NCBI RefSeq assembly: GCF_016859285.1
Contig: NC_053419.1
Span: 12,986,501-13,050,500 of the forward strand
Origin: Xiphias gladius
Lineage: Eukaryota > Chordata > Actinopteri > Istiophoriformes > Xiphiidae
Reading direction: 5' to 3'
DNA: 64,000 nt
The notes beneath the pieces were generated by a model. That model was not told the DNA's origin, searched no databases, and saw nothing but the letters and a program-made list of their open reading frames with translations. The translations under genes were made by a program, and so were the position numbers. Positions 51,701 to 62,630 of the stretch are shown piece by piece; the first letter of the stretch is position 1; every line of letters begins with the position of its first letter.

Positions 51701-54700
51701 CAACAACTACATAATCAACGAAAACAAACCAAGGGAGAGTAAAGCGAGATTCTTACTGTTGAAGCGCACAGGCTGAGCCACACCAATGACGTCTTCTACC
51801 TGGTCATATCCATTGCCAAAACGAAACCTCTCCTCTTTTATAGCTGCAAGAAAATCGCTCAAGGTCAAGTTTTTTCCTACTCATATTTATTATAAAAAGT
51901 TCTCTGGAACCATGGAGCTTTTGTTTTTCTCAGTGCACAGATTGGTTTATGTTGTTTAACCTCTTAAAAGCTTGTGATGTAATGAGCCACTGTCAGACTG
52001 CTCCTGTGTTCAAAGGTAAAAATAAACCTTTTTTATTTGTGTGATACCGTGATACATAAACAGATAAACCCATAAACTGTCAGTGCTGCTGGTTTCTGCG
52101 CCAGCTCCGCCTGGTAAGTCCTCATTCTAAATTATGTTGGTAGAAAAGCCACCAACATTATTAAATGTTATGTTGTTTTATCTTATTAAAAGTAATAATA
52201 CAACAAGTTCATGTATTCAAGTATGGACACTTCTCTTTCTCCTGCTTAATGTGTACTTTATGTGCTTCTGATCAACATTTCTCCCTGTGCTGAGGTTCAT
52301 TACTTATAACAGGAATTTGGAAACATCAAGTTTGTGTCTTGAAAACCATCCACATCTCAGAAAAGATCAAGGAAGTAAATACAGATTTGAGGAACAGAAA
52401 AGCAGAACCAGTCGACTGCGCAAATTGTATCCTCTTCTAAGTATAATAAGGAGTTTACAATGATTTGGATCTGGAGTGAGGGGAGAATCCCAGCATTGTC
52501 CACATACAGAACAATCTAGACTTTATTGATGTCAAGATGAATCTCCTGCTAAAATTTCACTCAAGTATTACAGCTATTGCTTCATTTTATCCAAGAAAAT
52601 GTGTTAAAGAAGGAGATGTGCCAGAAAAAACAAAAGCTAAGATACTAATGGCTGCATTAGTCAACAATACCAACAGACAAACTTTAGTTCACCCATAAAT
52701 CCTCACTAGTTGTTCACAGATTACAGCACTGAAAACACAATAATCAACAGGAGGGACAGCTGCACATAAAAAAAGGGGAAAAACAGACCCTATCAAATAA
52801 GAAACAGAACAGAAACAGGATGTTATTAACGATTAATCAGGAGATGTGGGGGAAAAAAAAGAAAGAAAAAAAATACTACCAAACAATTACAGATGATTTT
52901 CTCAGAACACACTCTGGCTGACCAACTAAAATAAACTTAATGTTCCTCTGTCGCACATAATTCAGTGAAATTATAACCGTTGACAGACCACGCAACAAAC
53001 AGGAATTACAGTTTCAGTAATTAACAGATAAACTTAACTGAAAATTTAACTGGAGAAGTTCTGAGAATCAGTTTCACAGAATAAGTTTCACATGATCCAT
53101 TTTTTATTTTGCGACACCAGATTTTCTGCAGTAGATCAACCACACAATGTCTCTGGTTACCTTACAGTACGAGCTCTGTGTTCTATATGTTGTTAACTTT
53201 ACAATAACTTGTCTTGTTCGCAGCGTGTTTGCAGCTTAAACAGAAGTAGTTTCCTTTCATTCCTTCTTTTTGATTCATTGTATTGAGACTACAAGGTTGA
53301 ACAGTTTCCTCTGGCGTTTGTCTGGCTGGATTTAGTCTGAAGGATTGCTGCAGCTCGCCATGTTATCAAACAAAGCGCTAATCCCAAACAAGAACATTGA
53401 TTTCCATGCATGCTGTTGATTTAGCAGAAAACAGCCCATCACAGAGGCACGTTTAAACATTTTCTTTCACTTCTCTATGAAACCTGAGCTACTCTGCACA
53501 GGCAAAAAACACGATCTTCAGTGGCAGGCTTTTTCAACTCATAATAATCAGCACATTTGCTTCTGAACATACAGAATATACTGTATATGCATTTGAGGTA
53601 TGTAACTGTTTTATTTGTGAATAAACAAAGAAAACGAGGAAGTTTCTGCTTCAGGCTTCAGTACAGTTGGTAACGTTTTAACAAACTGCTTTTCCTGCTT
53701 TTATTTCCTGTTCTATAAATGACTCCAGTGTAAAACCTCAGTCAGTATACGGTGTTGTTGGCAGGCCTACACCATTAAATCAAAGCATGCACAACTACTG
53801 CGGTATAGAGGTCACATGCTGGACTCAATCCTTTCAATAATTCCCATTATGCAGTCAGAGATCTGGAGATAAGGTCTCTCTGGATTTAAGAGGGGAAAAC
53901 AATAGGATTTCGGTCAAAGGCTTAGCACTGCAGCATCTATGCACTGTTGAAGAGATCAACAAACAGTAAACAAAAACAGAGACACAGACACATGTGTAGC
54001 CGCACAGAATTTAAATCTGCCTCCTTCTCCCATCTGACACTGTCAGTCCAGAGCGGCTAATCTTGCATGGTGATTCACTGTGGTGGATTAGGAGGACTTT
54101 TTCATACCTGCAGACTTAAAACCTTCCTGAAATACTTGGTAAAAGCAAATCAGCTGGACTAAACTGCGTTTGGGGTTTTTATTTCGCTATACACGCACAA
54201 TACAACTGTGACTAGGCCGTCCTGCAGTTCACTTAGGGATGCATTTGCGCTCACTCTATAGGCTACTTCTGTTCCGATGTGGTCGACGTGCATCCTTGAA
54301 CACCTCTGAATACTGCTTGATTAAATCCCAGTGCATCCTGAAGGTACTCTGGGTGCATTAACACCTGTATATAGAGCTGTCCAGCTGTGAGAAGGTCCTG
54401 GATGTTGCTATTCTTTCCAGAAATCAATCATGTTATGGGTGTTGGGTAACAGAGTGGGTGTAACAGGGCTTAAGTGAGCTATACTCACGGGGACAGTCCA
54501 TCTCGTCACTCTTGTCCTCACATGCTGTCCAGCCGTCACACTGCCAGGACATTGGGATACACTGCATCTTCCCACTGCGGCAGGCAAACTGCCCAGGGCT
54601 GCAGCGCTGCTCTGAAATACAAGAAGAGAGTTTGTGTGGTCAAACCTGCACGTGACTAAGGGCTTTTTCAAACAAGAGAAAAGCAATTTAAGTCAGAGTC

Positions 54701-57700
54701 CAGCAGACGACTGAATGAGGACACTTGAGCCTTCATGGCAGTTGATAAAATAAGAGCTTAGACGGTGATGGAGGGAAAATTTGGGCTATGGGATAAATTA
54801 ATAGGTTGTTAATGTTCTTCCTGGTTGCACCAGGTGCAAACCGAGGAAATCACAGTCAAATAAGACCAGCATTATTACTGCAGCCAGTGGGATGAACTGA
54901 ATCTGGACACTTAAGTATATTATATAATATACTTAAGTGTCCAGATTCGGTTCATCCCTCCGGTTTTGTGTCCAGATTATATATATATTTATATAAAAAC
55001 ACACACTCTCCCTATCAGTCTGTTAGCTCAGCCACCAATTCAATATACTGAAGAGCAAAGAAAGAAAAAAAAAGATAGTTGGCAGAAAATTAATCCTGTC
55101 AAAAAAGAAAATCCACATCAGTTGGTAACTGAATAGCTTTAGATTATTCGATAGACGCTTAGAAATGTGAATCCACTAAAAGAACATTTTTCTGTCTCAT
55201 GTCTCCAAGTTGCCTGAGTAATTCCTCACATTTAACAAAAATCAGCCTACTAAGAATAAAACAATACAACCTTTGTAAGCATGTTTTTAAATAACATTCA
55301 GTTATGAGGGCAACTGCAAAGAGGCAGCCTTAGACCTACAGCAGACGCATACTTAACCTCTATAAGCTTTTTGTCTGTTTATATCCCTCAGCAACACAGT
55401 TTCTGCTAAGTGGGTCTCCATGCCATATGTGATTAAAATTAGAGATGCCTCTGCATCAGAGCTGCATGTGTTATCATGTGATGAATGAACCAAACTCAAA
55501 TAAGTCAATGCAACAATGTTATTGATCATGGGAAAGGAAAATGAACTAATTGCCACGTTGTAACATTCTTGTTTTTAAGCGATCAACGTAAAAGCCGAAC
55601 TTACTACTTAGAAAATTATAGACTTGTCACATAATATTAAGAGATGATCAGGCTGAGTCCGATCTTAAAACCACAAAGAACTCTTTTTCCATTGAGAAGT
55701 ACTTCTAAATGCAAGACCTTAAGATGATAAAACAATCCCAGGTGGTTTTAGGATTTGATTTTTTGAAGGAAGGCTTTCTCATTTCCATCTGAAGAGCTTT
55801 AGGGACAAAAAAAAAAAAAAAAGGTTCAAACTGAAAGCGCTGCTGATATATTCCAACAAAAAGATCAGACAGCCACTAGACGAGAAGACATACTGCTTGC
55901 TTACCTGACAATAATCTTGCCAGAGCTAGCCGCGGACCTGAAACAAATAGAAACAATAGAATGACTATTCTGTATGTCAGTGTCTTGACTTTAAGGAATG
56001 TTTAAATTGCACCAAAGCCAGTGTGATTAAAATGTTCGTCTAATTTGTGCTACCCATTATGTTGTCTATAAAGGAAATCTATTATCATTGTTATACTCCC
56101 AACAGTTCTCTGGCATTCGTCAGTGACCAGTGATTTCCCCAGTTGCATGCCCAGTAGTGTGTACGTTAGGCCATCTGTTCTTGGATACAGGTGGTTATGT
56201 GTACCTACAATGGAGCTGGACCACCCACTCACCTGGCAAATATGGCTACACTATTTTTACTTAGGAAAAAAAAAAAAAAGAAGCTCAGAGCTATTTCAAG
56301 ACTGTGACTGTTGTTTCATCTGTGTACCAGCCACCTTAGCTGACGTTAAACAAACAAGACTTTCAGCTTTGATGATCCCACAGAGCAAGGTCAGAACCTA
56401 CACTGGGCTTTAAGACAGTGATTACAACTAGTCCTTATTTATACTAGAGTCTTGACTGACGGCTGCACAAATTAGTCTGAAATAATTAAAAAGAAAAAAA
56501 AAAAAAATTGGACACATGGTTTGGAAATGTACCGACAAATTTATTCTATTTCAAATGAGACTGAATTAAAAGTTTCACCATCCTTACATTATGATCATAC
56601 TGCATAGTGCAGCCATAGGAGTAAGTTTCTTCTTACAATTTAACCGTTCTGCGACAGCTTCTCACTGGGCTTAAAAAAAAAAAAAGAACCCTATCCTTTA
56701 TGGCTAACCTTAATTCAAATTGTCTTCACTCCACCAAAAGGTGTTTCAAAAGCCTTGTAACACAGCAGACGTTATCCTGTCCTGTGGCCCTGTGGACTGA
56801 GAGACGCATTACAGACCTGTCTCCATCTCCTGGGACTGGATGCATTATCACTGATCCCATTGAGCATGGAGGTGTGTCAGGTTGATGGATAACAGAGACC
56901 AATGTCTCCCAAATACACTAGGGAAGATTTGTGAATGGTGTTAATAATTAAAGTTTCTATTTATACAGAAAAAGAGTGTACGTTATGTGACTAGACTAGG
57001 TTAAAAAATGCTTATGGCTTTCAAATACAATAAGTCAATCTTGTTTTAAGTGCTCTCTGTAATTACTGTAATTGTGTGAATATATAAAATCTCTCACATT
57101 TACCATTTTCCTACAGACCACCTTCACCGAGGGGAGATGTGAGCATTTTCCTTTCCTTTGCATGGCTGCCAGGTGTCGTAATGAATATTCTGAGAGCAAA
57201 GGATTTTTTGAGCGCACATCTTTTTTCAATAATACATATTGTAGTAGGACTTGTTGCTTTTCTATGTTAGTGCGCTGGGAAACTAATTAGCAAACAGAAC
57301 CCAAATTATCTGCTTGCTGCTTATTTAAAACATAGCTAGCTCTTGTTAAGCCTTATGCACATGTGCTCAGGACTAGAAAAGAAAATAGATGCGTCATGCT
57401 TTCTGATGCATCTGAGCTCTGTTTGAATAAAGACTTGCTGCCTGCACACATCAGTATTCATTTTTTCTGTGCTTTTCTGATAACTGCTGCTGCCGGAAAA
57501 ATCCACAAGAGGAGAACTTATTCAGATACCAATAGCCCGCTGCTTTGGGTTATCTGATTTTACAAGTTGAAAGCAAATCTTGGGCATCTCTAGATTATAA
57601 AGGCCTCCATCTATAACAGCTTCAAGTTGAGGTGCGCTTCTCTTCTCATGATCTGCACATCCTGGTGACTGGGATGGAGTATCTGAACCAGCTGTGGTTA

Positions 57701-60700
57701 ATACAGCTGCCTGAAAACTGTTATTTCCCCCCACTGTTTGGTAGCAATTTCACCAGAGAGATTCCACTGGTAAACATTTGATAAAGTGGTTAATGTTTGG
57801 TTTCGAAGATGATCACTCATAATTAACCACCACATGTCCAATGCAAGGTAATGCACATGCATGACATGCATGCACACTGACTGCTATATGTACTGTAACG
57901 CATCGGCCTGGGAATCACGGCATTAATGACTGATGAATGATAAATGCAGCCCATCTGCATTTTCTAGATAGGTTGAGAATAATAAGGAGCAAGCGGAATA
58001 CAATCAGCTCTTATTGAGGCTATTTCTCTCACAAGCTTTGGTTTTTGTGATGTCAAGTCTACAAACGAGTGAACGCTGGTTTCCCTGAGAAAAGTGAGCC
58101 TCTGCATCTCTTACATAACCAACGTGAAAACACAATAAAGACAATGAGACTGCTCCAACTCGATCCTACCGAAGTATAATGGCACAATGAACCGGCCTTG
58201 TGCACATGCTGCATCATCTCCAGCCTCTGATGATTCACATCAGCTCTGAGGCTCACTGTTAAAAGCAGTGAGTGGGTAGAGGCATTCATGTCCATTTCAT
58301 TATACCACCTCACATTTAAAAACATATTCTCTCTCCTATGTGTTGATAAAAGCAGTTCAGGTCAAATTCCTTTAAAAACCAAGCTGTTTGGTTTGCAAAA
58401 CATTTGATTAGTAGTCTATATGAAAAAAAAAGCATTTTTGGGGTGGGAAATTGTTAATGTGTTTCACTTTTGCTACGTGAAATAGCTTCAAAAAAGTTAA
58501 TCACATATTTGAGTTTTTCCTGTGTTGAAAGTGTCAACACTTTCAGTTCATGTTAAAACTGATGTGACCCAGTCAGTATTGACACAGTCAATACTTGTAA
58601 GCACCCATATTTGATAAACATAGCTGCTCTAAAATACAAAGTTGAGGTTCCCCAGATTAGAATTACAACACTGGTCATTTACAAATTTAAACACGCAGTG
58701 TGATCCAAGTGTGAAAAGGATGATCTTCGCTGACCTAGAGCATAAAATACCCATAATCCATCTACAGGGGTTTGTTGGGATATCAGGTACAAGACACATA
58801 TTGTCACACTGAGTGAAATCTTTCTGCCCCGTAGCACTGGCAGTGTCCTTGCCTGACCTTTTGCTCAATATTTTCATTTCCTCCGCATGCACTTTTCAAC
58901 CACTCGAAAATATGTTTGGTGGATCACTTCTCTCCCATTTCAAACCAATAAGCCCCAAAGATGAGACCAAACTTTATCACTTCTCATACCATCACTTCAA
59001 CAATAAGAGTGTTTCCACAAGTCTTTTTTTAAACATTTACATCAGCAGACTTTCAAAAAAAAAAGTACATCACTGTAAAAATTTTTGGTGGCTGTATTTC
59101 AAGTCTTCTCCATTTGGGTCACTGCAAATCAACTGTCAACTGCAACGGCAGTGGAGTATCAGGTGAACAAAAACACCTGACTGGTTGTTGACAGATGATG
59201 CCTGCCAAAGGTTTATCTACAGCCAACTTTTTTTGTGTGGAACAAAACAGTGATAAACCAGCTGCCAGTGTAACACAGACAGGCTGCTCAGCCCCACAGA
59301 CAATGAACAAAGTTCAGCTGACTTGTTGCTAAAATTGACGCAAAGGAAAGATTTCAGTATTTTTAAGTCATGGGCATGTTCATACTATGTGTGTCCAACC
59401 AGACTCTGGTAACTTTGCCTGATTCCATGATTATTTATTTGAAATGTGTCTGCTATTGTTGGCTGTATAGAGCCTCTACGAATTTATTTAAAATCTGCAT
59501 TGAAGTAGTTCAGTCTAACCCAGGCTTTGAAAGTGGCCTGTATACTTACAATTTAAGGACAGTCCCTCTGACAGGCATGTCCTTGTATCATGGGAGTAAA
59601 CTGAAGCAACCACAGGACATGCACATGTCCTAACCAAAGACCCAAGGCACAGCCCTGTCATATATATATATATATATATATGATCATATCTATTGCTGTT
59701 TTTATATTTATCACATACTTTTGCAATATTGTACAGTCATGCATATCATACATCCATGAGCAATCTGTCGCATTAATTGATTTGGCAAACTGACTTGGTC
59801 ATTAAAAGTGGTCCCGATCACCTCCGGGGTTTGTCATTCTGTATAAAGCCAAATTAAATTCAAAAATTTTGACATTTTAATGTTGCCTGGCTCACCGGCA
59901 AGCATCCAGACCTAGATGTAATAGTCTGAAGGCTTTTTACAAATCTTGAAAAGCCATTTAGAAATGGCTTTTATGATGCACAGCTTCAAGCAACTCAAGC
60001 ATAGCTGAATAAAACCTTTAACCTTTAAGAGCTGCTTATTTTGCTTCTGTGGAAGCAAAATAAGCAGTGCAGAAAACGTGCGGAAAACAGGTAAGTCGAG
60101 TGCAGATAGGTGGGTGACATGAGTTCCAAATAAATGCCTACTGGAGATTTAGAGAAGCTCTGAAGTAAAAATTTTATGATGCATGTACCTTTGCTAAACT
60201 GTAGTATTCTGTAAGATACTGTAAGATGGCTCAAGCATCCTTATGTGACAGGAGAAGTGTGTCATGCTCACAGCTGCTTGATATATATATATTTTTTTTT
60301 AAATAGAATTATGTTCCAAAAAACTAGATTATTCTTTAGCTGAATGTCCTACCCATTTGGCCATTAAGCTTTGGGAAGCCAGCACTTGATGTGCACCAGC
60401 ATGCTCTACAAAAGCACACCCTGCCTACCCGACTAAGGCTGTGCAAGAAAAAAGGTAGTCCCCTGCAGGAACCGTGGCATCAAGACCACAGCAGCACCAA
60501 AACAACAAGCAGTGATTTCAGAACAAGTGTACACATCCAGACAGAAACGTGAAGCCCAGAGACTTTGTTCAAAAGGATTACACACTAGGCTGAAATATGG
60601 GTGACAAATAATCTTCACTTTTCAGATGAGTCACTCGGGTTATGTAAACAAAGGTCTTGTGTTCCCCCTTAAACATTACAGTAAACAATTAATTAGCCAT

Positions 60701-62111
60701 TGAAAGGATGAATAATTACAGTTGACAAGACTCTATAAATGAGTGCAAATGAATCACAAAGAGCCTCCTAGTATGAACTTAACATTTGCCCCATAGCCAA
60801 ACACAACTAAACATGAAGAGGCACGCAGTGTTGTCGCGTGTTATGTGTATTCTGGGCAGGAGGTTACTCCTCTGGATTGAGCCAAACAACAACATATTTT
60901 TCCATGAGTCGAACTGATAACGGTTTATCTACTCTCCACAATTGTCAGGATCACAAAACTAGGCCTAAAGGAGACCACAAGAGGCATTTGTCTTCTTGCT
61001 GCTTAAACGTATCCAGAGAAGCTATGCAAGCGTTTGCATTCAAGGCAGAGCAATTGAGACAAGTGACCTAAAAGCATTTGCTTGTTGGATTCATGAAACA
61101 CTGTCGTTTTGTGACAAACGCGATACCTGAAGAGGACTTTAGTCTGCCAGTATTGAAGTGGTTAGATGATTTCAAGAACAGACGTGCACTGTGTATTTAC
61201 TTATTCGAGGTTTCGTATGGCTTTAATGAGTCGTGCGTTGTCTCCAGTACGTCGTACCTGTGACTGTGATTTTTATCATTAGATCCGAAAAACAAAAAAA
61301 CAAAAAACAAAAACATATTTTTTAAAAATCTCGATTTATTAACTTAGAAGCTACATAAATATGGTCCAAAGCGTCTTCAGAAGGTGTCGTGGCAGTTACA
61401 TTACTGCGTAGTTTATCTGTCTGTTATGTTTAACTGTGTTGCTACAGCATGAGTGCATGAATCTCTGACATGCATTTCAAATTACAGATTCACGGCTGAA
61501 GCAGAGATTAACCAAGGGATGTGGTGGAGGGTAAACAACTCTTTTTATTTAGAGGAGTAAAGATACACGCCTCTTATGAGTCGAGATATGTCTTTACAGC
61601 ATAATTCCATAATACAGCTGTATCCGTAAGTGACAAAACTAGCTAAGTAGTAAAGAGAAGCAATGGTCTGTATTTGGAAAAAAAAAATGAAAAGGTAATT
61701 TTTCCTGAAAATACTGAGCCTGTGTGGACCGTGTAGTTAAATCTATAAGAGTCTGTTGTTTAATGAATGCCTACTGGTGGTTTCAGTTGGCCTACTTTTG
61801 TTAACATTCGCTGCTTCGGTGCCGACTGCGAGGCGTCCCCTCCACACTGCACGGCGGCAGTGGCAGCACAGCAGCGGTTGAAAAACAACCGGAGTCCGCG
61901 GTTTATCCGGCAGGCCTTTCCGCCTGACCCGCTGCTCCCTGCTTCCGACAGTAATCTCCGTTTCTCCCACTTGCCAGACCAGCCCACGGTAATGTAAGCA
62001 AAGGGAAAAAACAACTTAGATTTATTTACCTGTCCGTGGTGGGTCCGTTAACGTGAGGACGAAGAGAAGAGAGAAGAGGACGAAACTGCTGCTGTCAGCC
62101 TTTGGCAACAT
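48706..62111 (-). CDS. dgcr2: Integral membrane protein DGCR2/IDD
   Basis: Eleven coding exons on the minus strand: 62111-62030, 55937-55905, 54611-54489, 51843-51757, 51634-51424, 50797-50721, 50632-50450, 50336-50133, 49593-49441, 49261-49025 and 48935-48706. They give 539 aa (human about 550). Domains in order: signal peptide ([20 protein letters not shown]); LDL-receptor class A repeat (about 42-77, [15 protein letters not shown]...[16 protein letters not shown]); C-type lectin-like domain (about 111-263, [19 protein letters not shown] to [15 protein letters not shown]); VWC-like cysteine-rich segment (about 268-330, [20 protein letters not shown] to CCKFTCLD); one membrane helix in exon 9; and a cytoplasmic tail with [11 protein letters not shown] and two PPPPY motifs that could bind WW domains. 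It ends SLSTVV. DGCR2 is a single-pass receptor-like protein from the DiGeorge region, implicated in neural development. Exon 2 (33 nt) has no counterpart that I recall in human. Confidence 0.94.
51844..54488 (-). other. dgcr2 intron 3
   Basis: A 2.6-kb intron between the LDLa exon and the following exon. It is AT-rich, with no recognised exon, RNA or named repeat. Confidence 0.45.
54889..54958. repeat. 70-bp near-perfect palindrome
   Basis: Two 35-bp arms centred between 54923 and 54924 are complementary at 34 of 35 positions; the single mismatch is T54898 against G54949. There is no spacer. The perfect core is 54899-54948 (GAATCTGGACACTTAAGTAT outward from the edge). It lies in dgcr2 intron 2. 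A further GTCCAGATT occurs just beyond, near 54971-54979. Confidence 0.92.
55905..55937 (-). CDS. dgcr2: dgcr2 microexon 2 (33 nt)
   Basis: On the minus strand a TTTCAG acceptor is followed by 33 nt and a GTAAGC donor. With one base carried in from exon 1 it reads [11 protein letters not shown] and passes one base on, so phase is 1 on both sides. Inclusion adds exactly 11 residues between the signal peptide and the LDLa repeat, and skipping keeps the frame. Support is splice sites and frame only. Confidence 0.6.
59660..59681. repeat. (TA)n microsatellite
   Basis: About eleven TA units in dgcr2 intron 1, flanked by GTCA and GATCA. Confidence 0.85.
60032..60067. repeat. Perfect 16-bp stem, 4-nt loop hairpin
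   Basis: CTGCTTATTTTGCTTC (60032-60047) pairs fully with GAAGCAAAATAAGCAG (60052-60067) around a TGTG loop. It lies in dgcr2 intron 1. Confidence 0.85.
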
Positions 62112-62530
62112 TTATCCTCCATTCATAGTAACTCCTCTATCCAGAAATTTTTAAAAAATATAACGAAGATCTGCCCCAACACCACCACCGCCGCCGCCGC
62201 CCTCTCCGGAATTATAACGTTAAACGCTTTGCACGACTCATACCCATTTTTTATGTATTCAAGACGGCATTTTAAGAAAAGAATAACGTATGTTAAGCAT
62301 AGTCGGGCGGCACAACGAAACAGATTGTGGTTAATCTGGCCGAGCAGTTAACGCCAGCTAACTGGCTCCACCGTTGACGTCGTCCGTCCTCTGCCGCTGC
62401 TCGGTGTGGAGCGGCGCTGATCCAAGATGGCTGCGGCCTCCCATCACAACAATCCCAAACAAGCAGCACACAGACTATCAGCTGGGGGAGCTGCCGGGGC
62501 GGAGTTTATCAGATTAAACCCGGTGTGACG
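62112..62530. promoter_or_regulatory. dgcr2 CpG-rich promoter / 5' UTR
   Basis: The region upstream of the dgcr2 ATG is GC- and CpG-rich compared with its surroundings. It includes a CCACCGCCGCCGCCGCCCTC run near 62184-62203. On the plus strand, AAGATGGCTGCGG at 62424-62436 is a good match to the YY1 core-promoter motif, oriented away from dgcr2. The transcription start could not be placed. Confidence 0.55.
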
Positions 62531-62542
62531 TACGATAACCAG

Positions 62543-62630
62543 TGAGTGTTTGTCTGTATGTGTGTGTGTTTGTGTTGTGTGTGTGTGTGTGTGTGTTTGT
62601 GTTGTGTGTGTGTGTGTGTGTGTGTGTACG
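62543..62630 (+). repeat. Imperfect (TG)n microsatellite
   Basis: Nearly 90 bp of TG units interrupted by TTTGTGTTG, which occurs twice and suggests an internal repeat of the tract. It lies just upstream of the dgcr2 promoter. Open frames through it are low-complexity artefacts. Confidence 0.92.

Larger units (their letters stand above)
55938..62029 (-). other. dgcr2 intron 1
   Basis: A 6.1-kb intron, the largest in the window. It contains an (AT)n tract at about 59660-59681, a 16-bp perfect hairpin at 60032-60067 and two 9-bp hairpins near 58527-58600. No exon, embedded gene or named transposon was recognised. Confidence 0.5.

Noticed and set aside
54889-54958. Palindrome considered as a miRNA precursor
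   Set aside because: There is no terminal loop, and the AT-only centre with full arm symmetry fits a fold-back palindrome better than a Drosha substrate.
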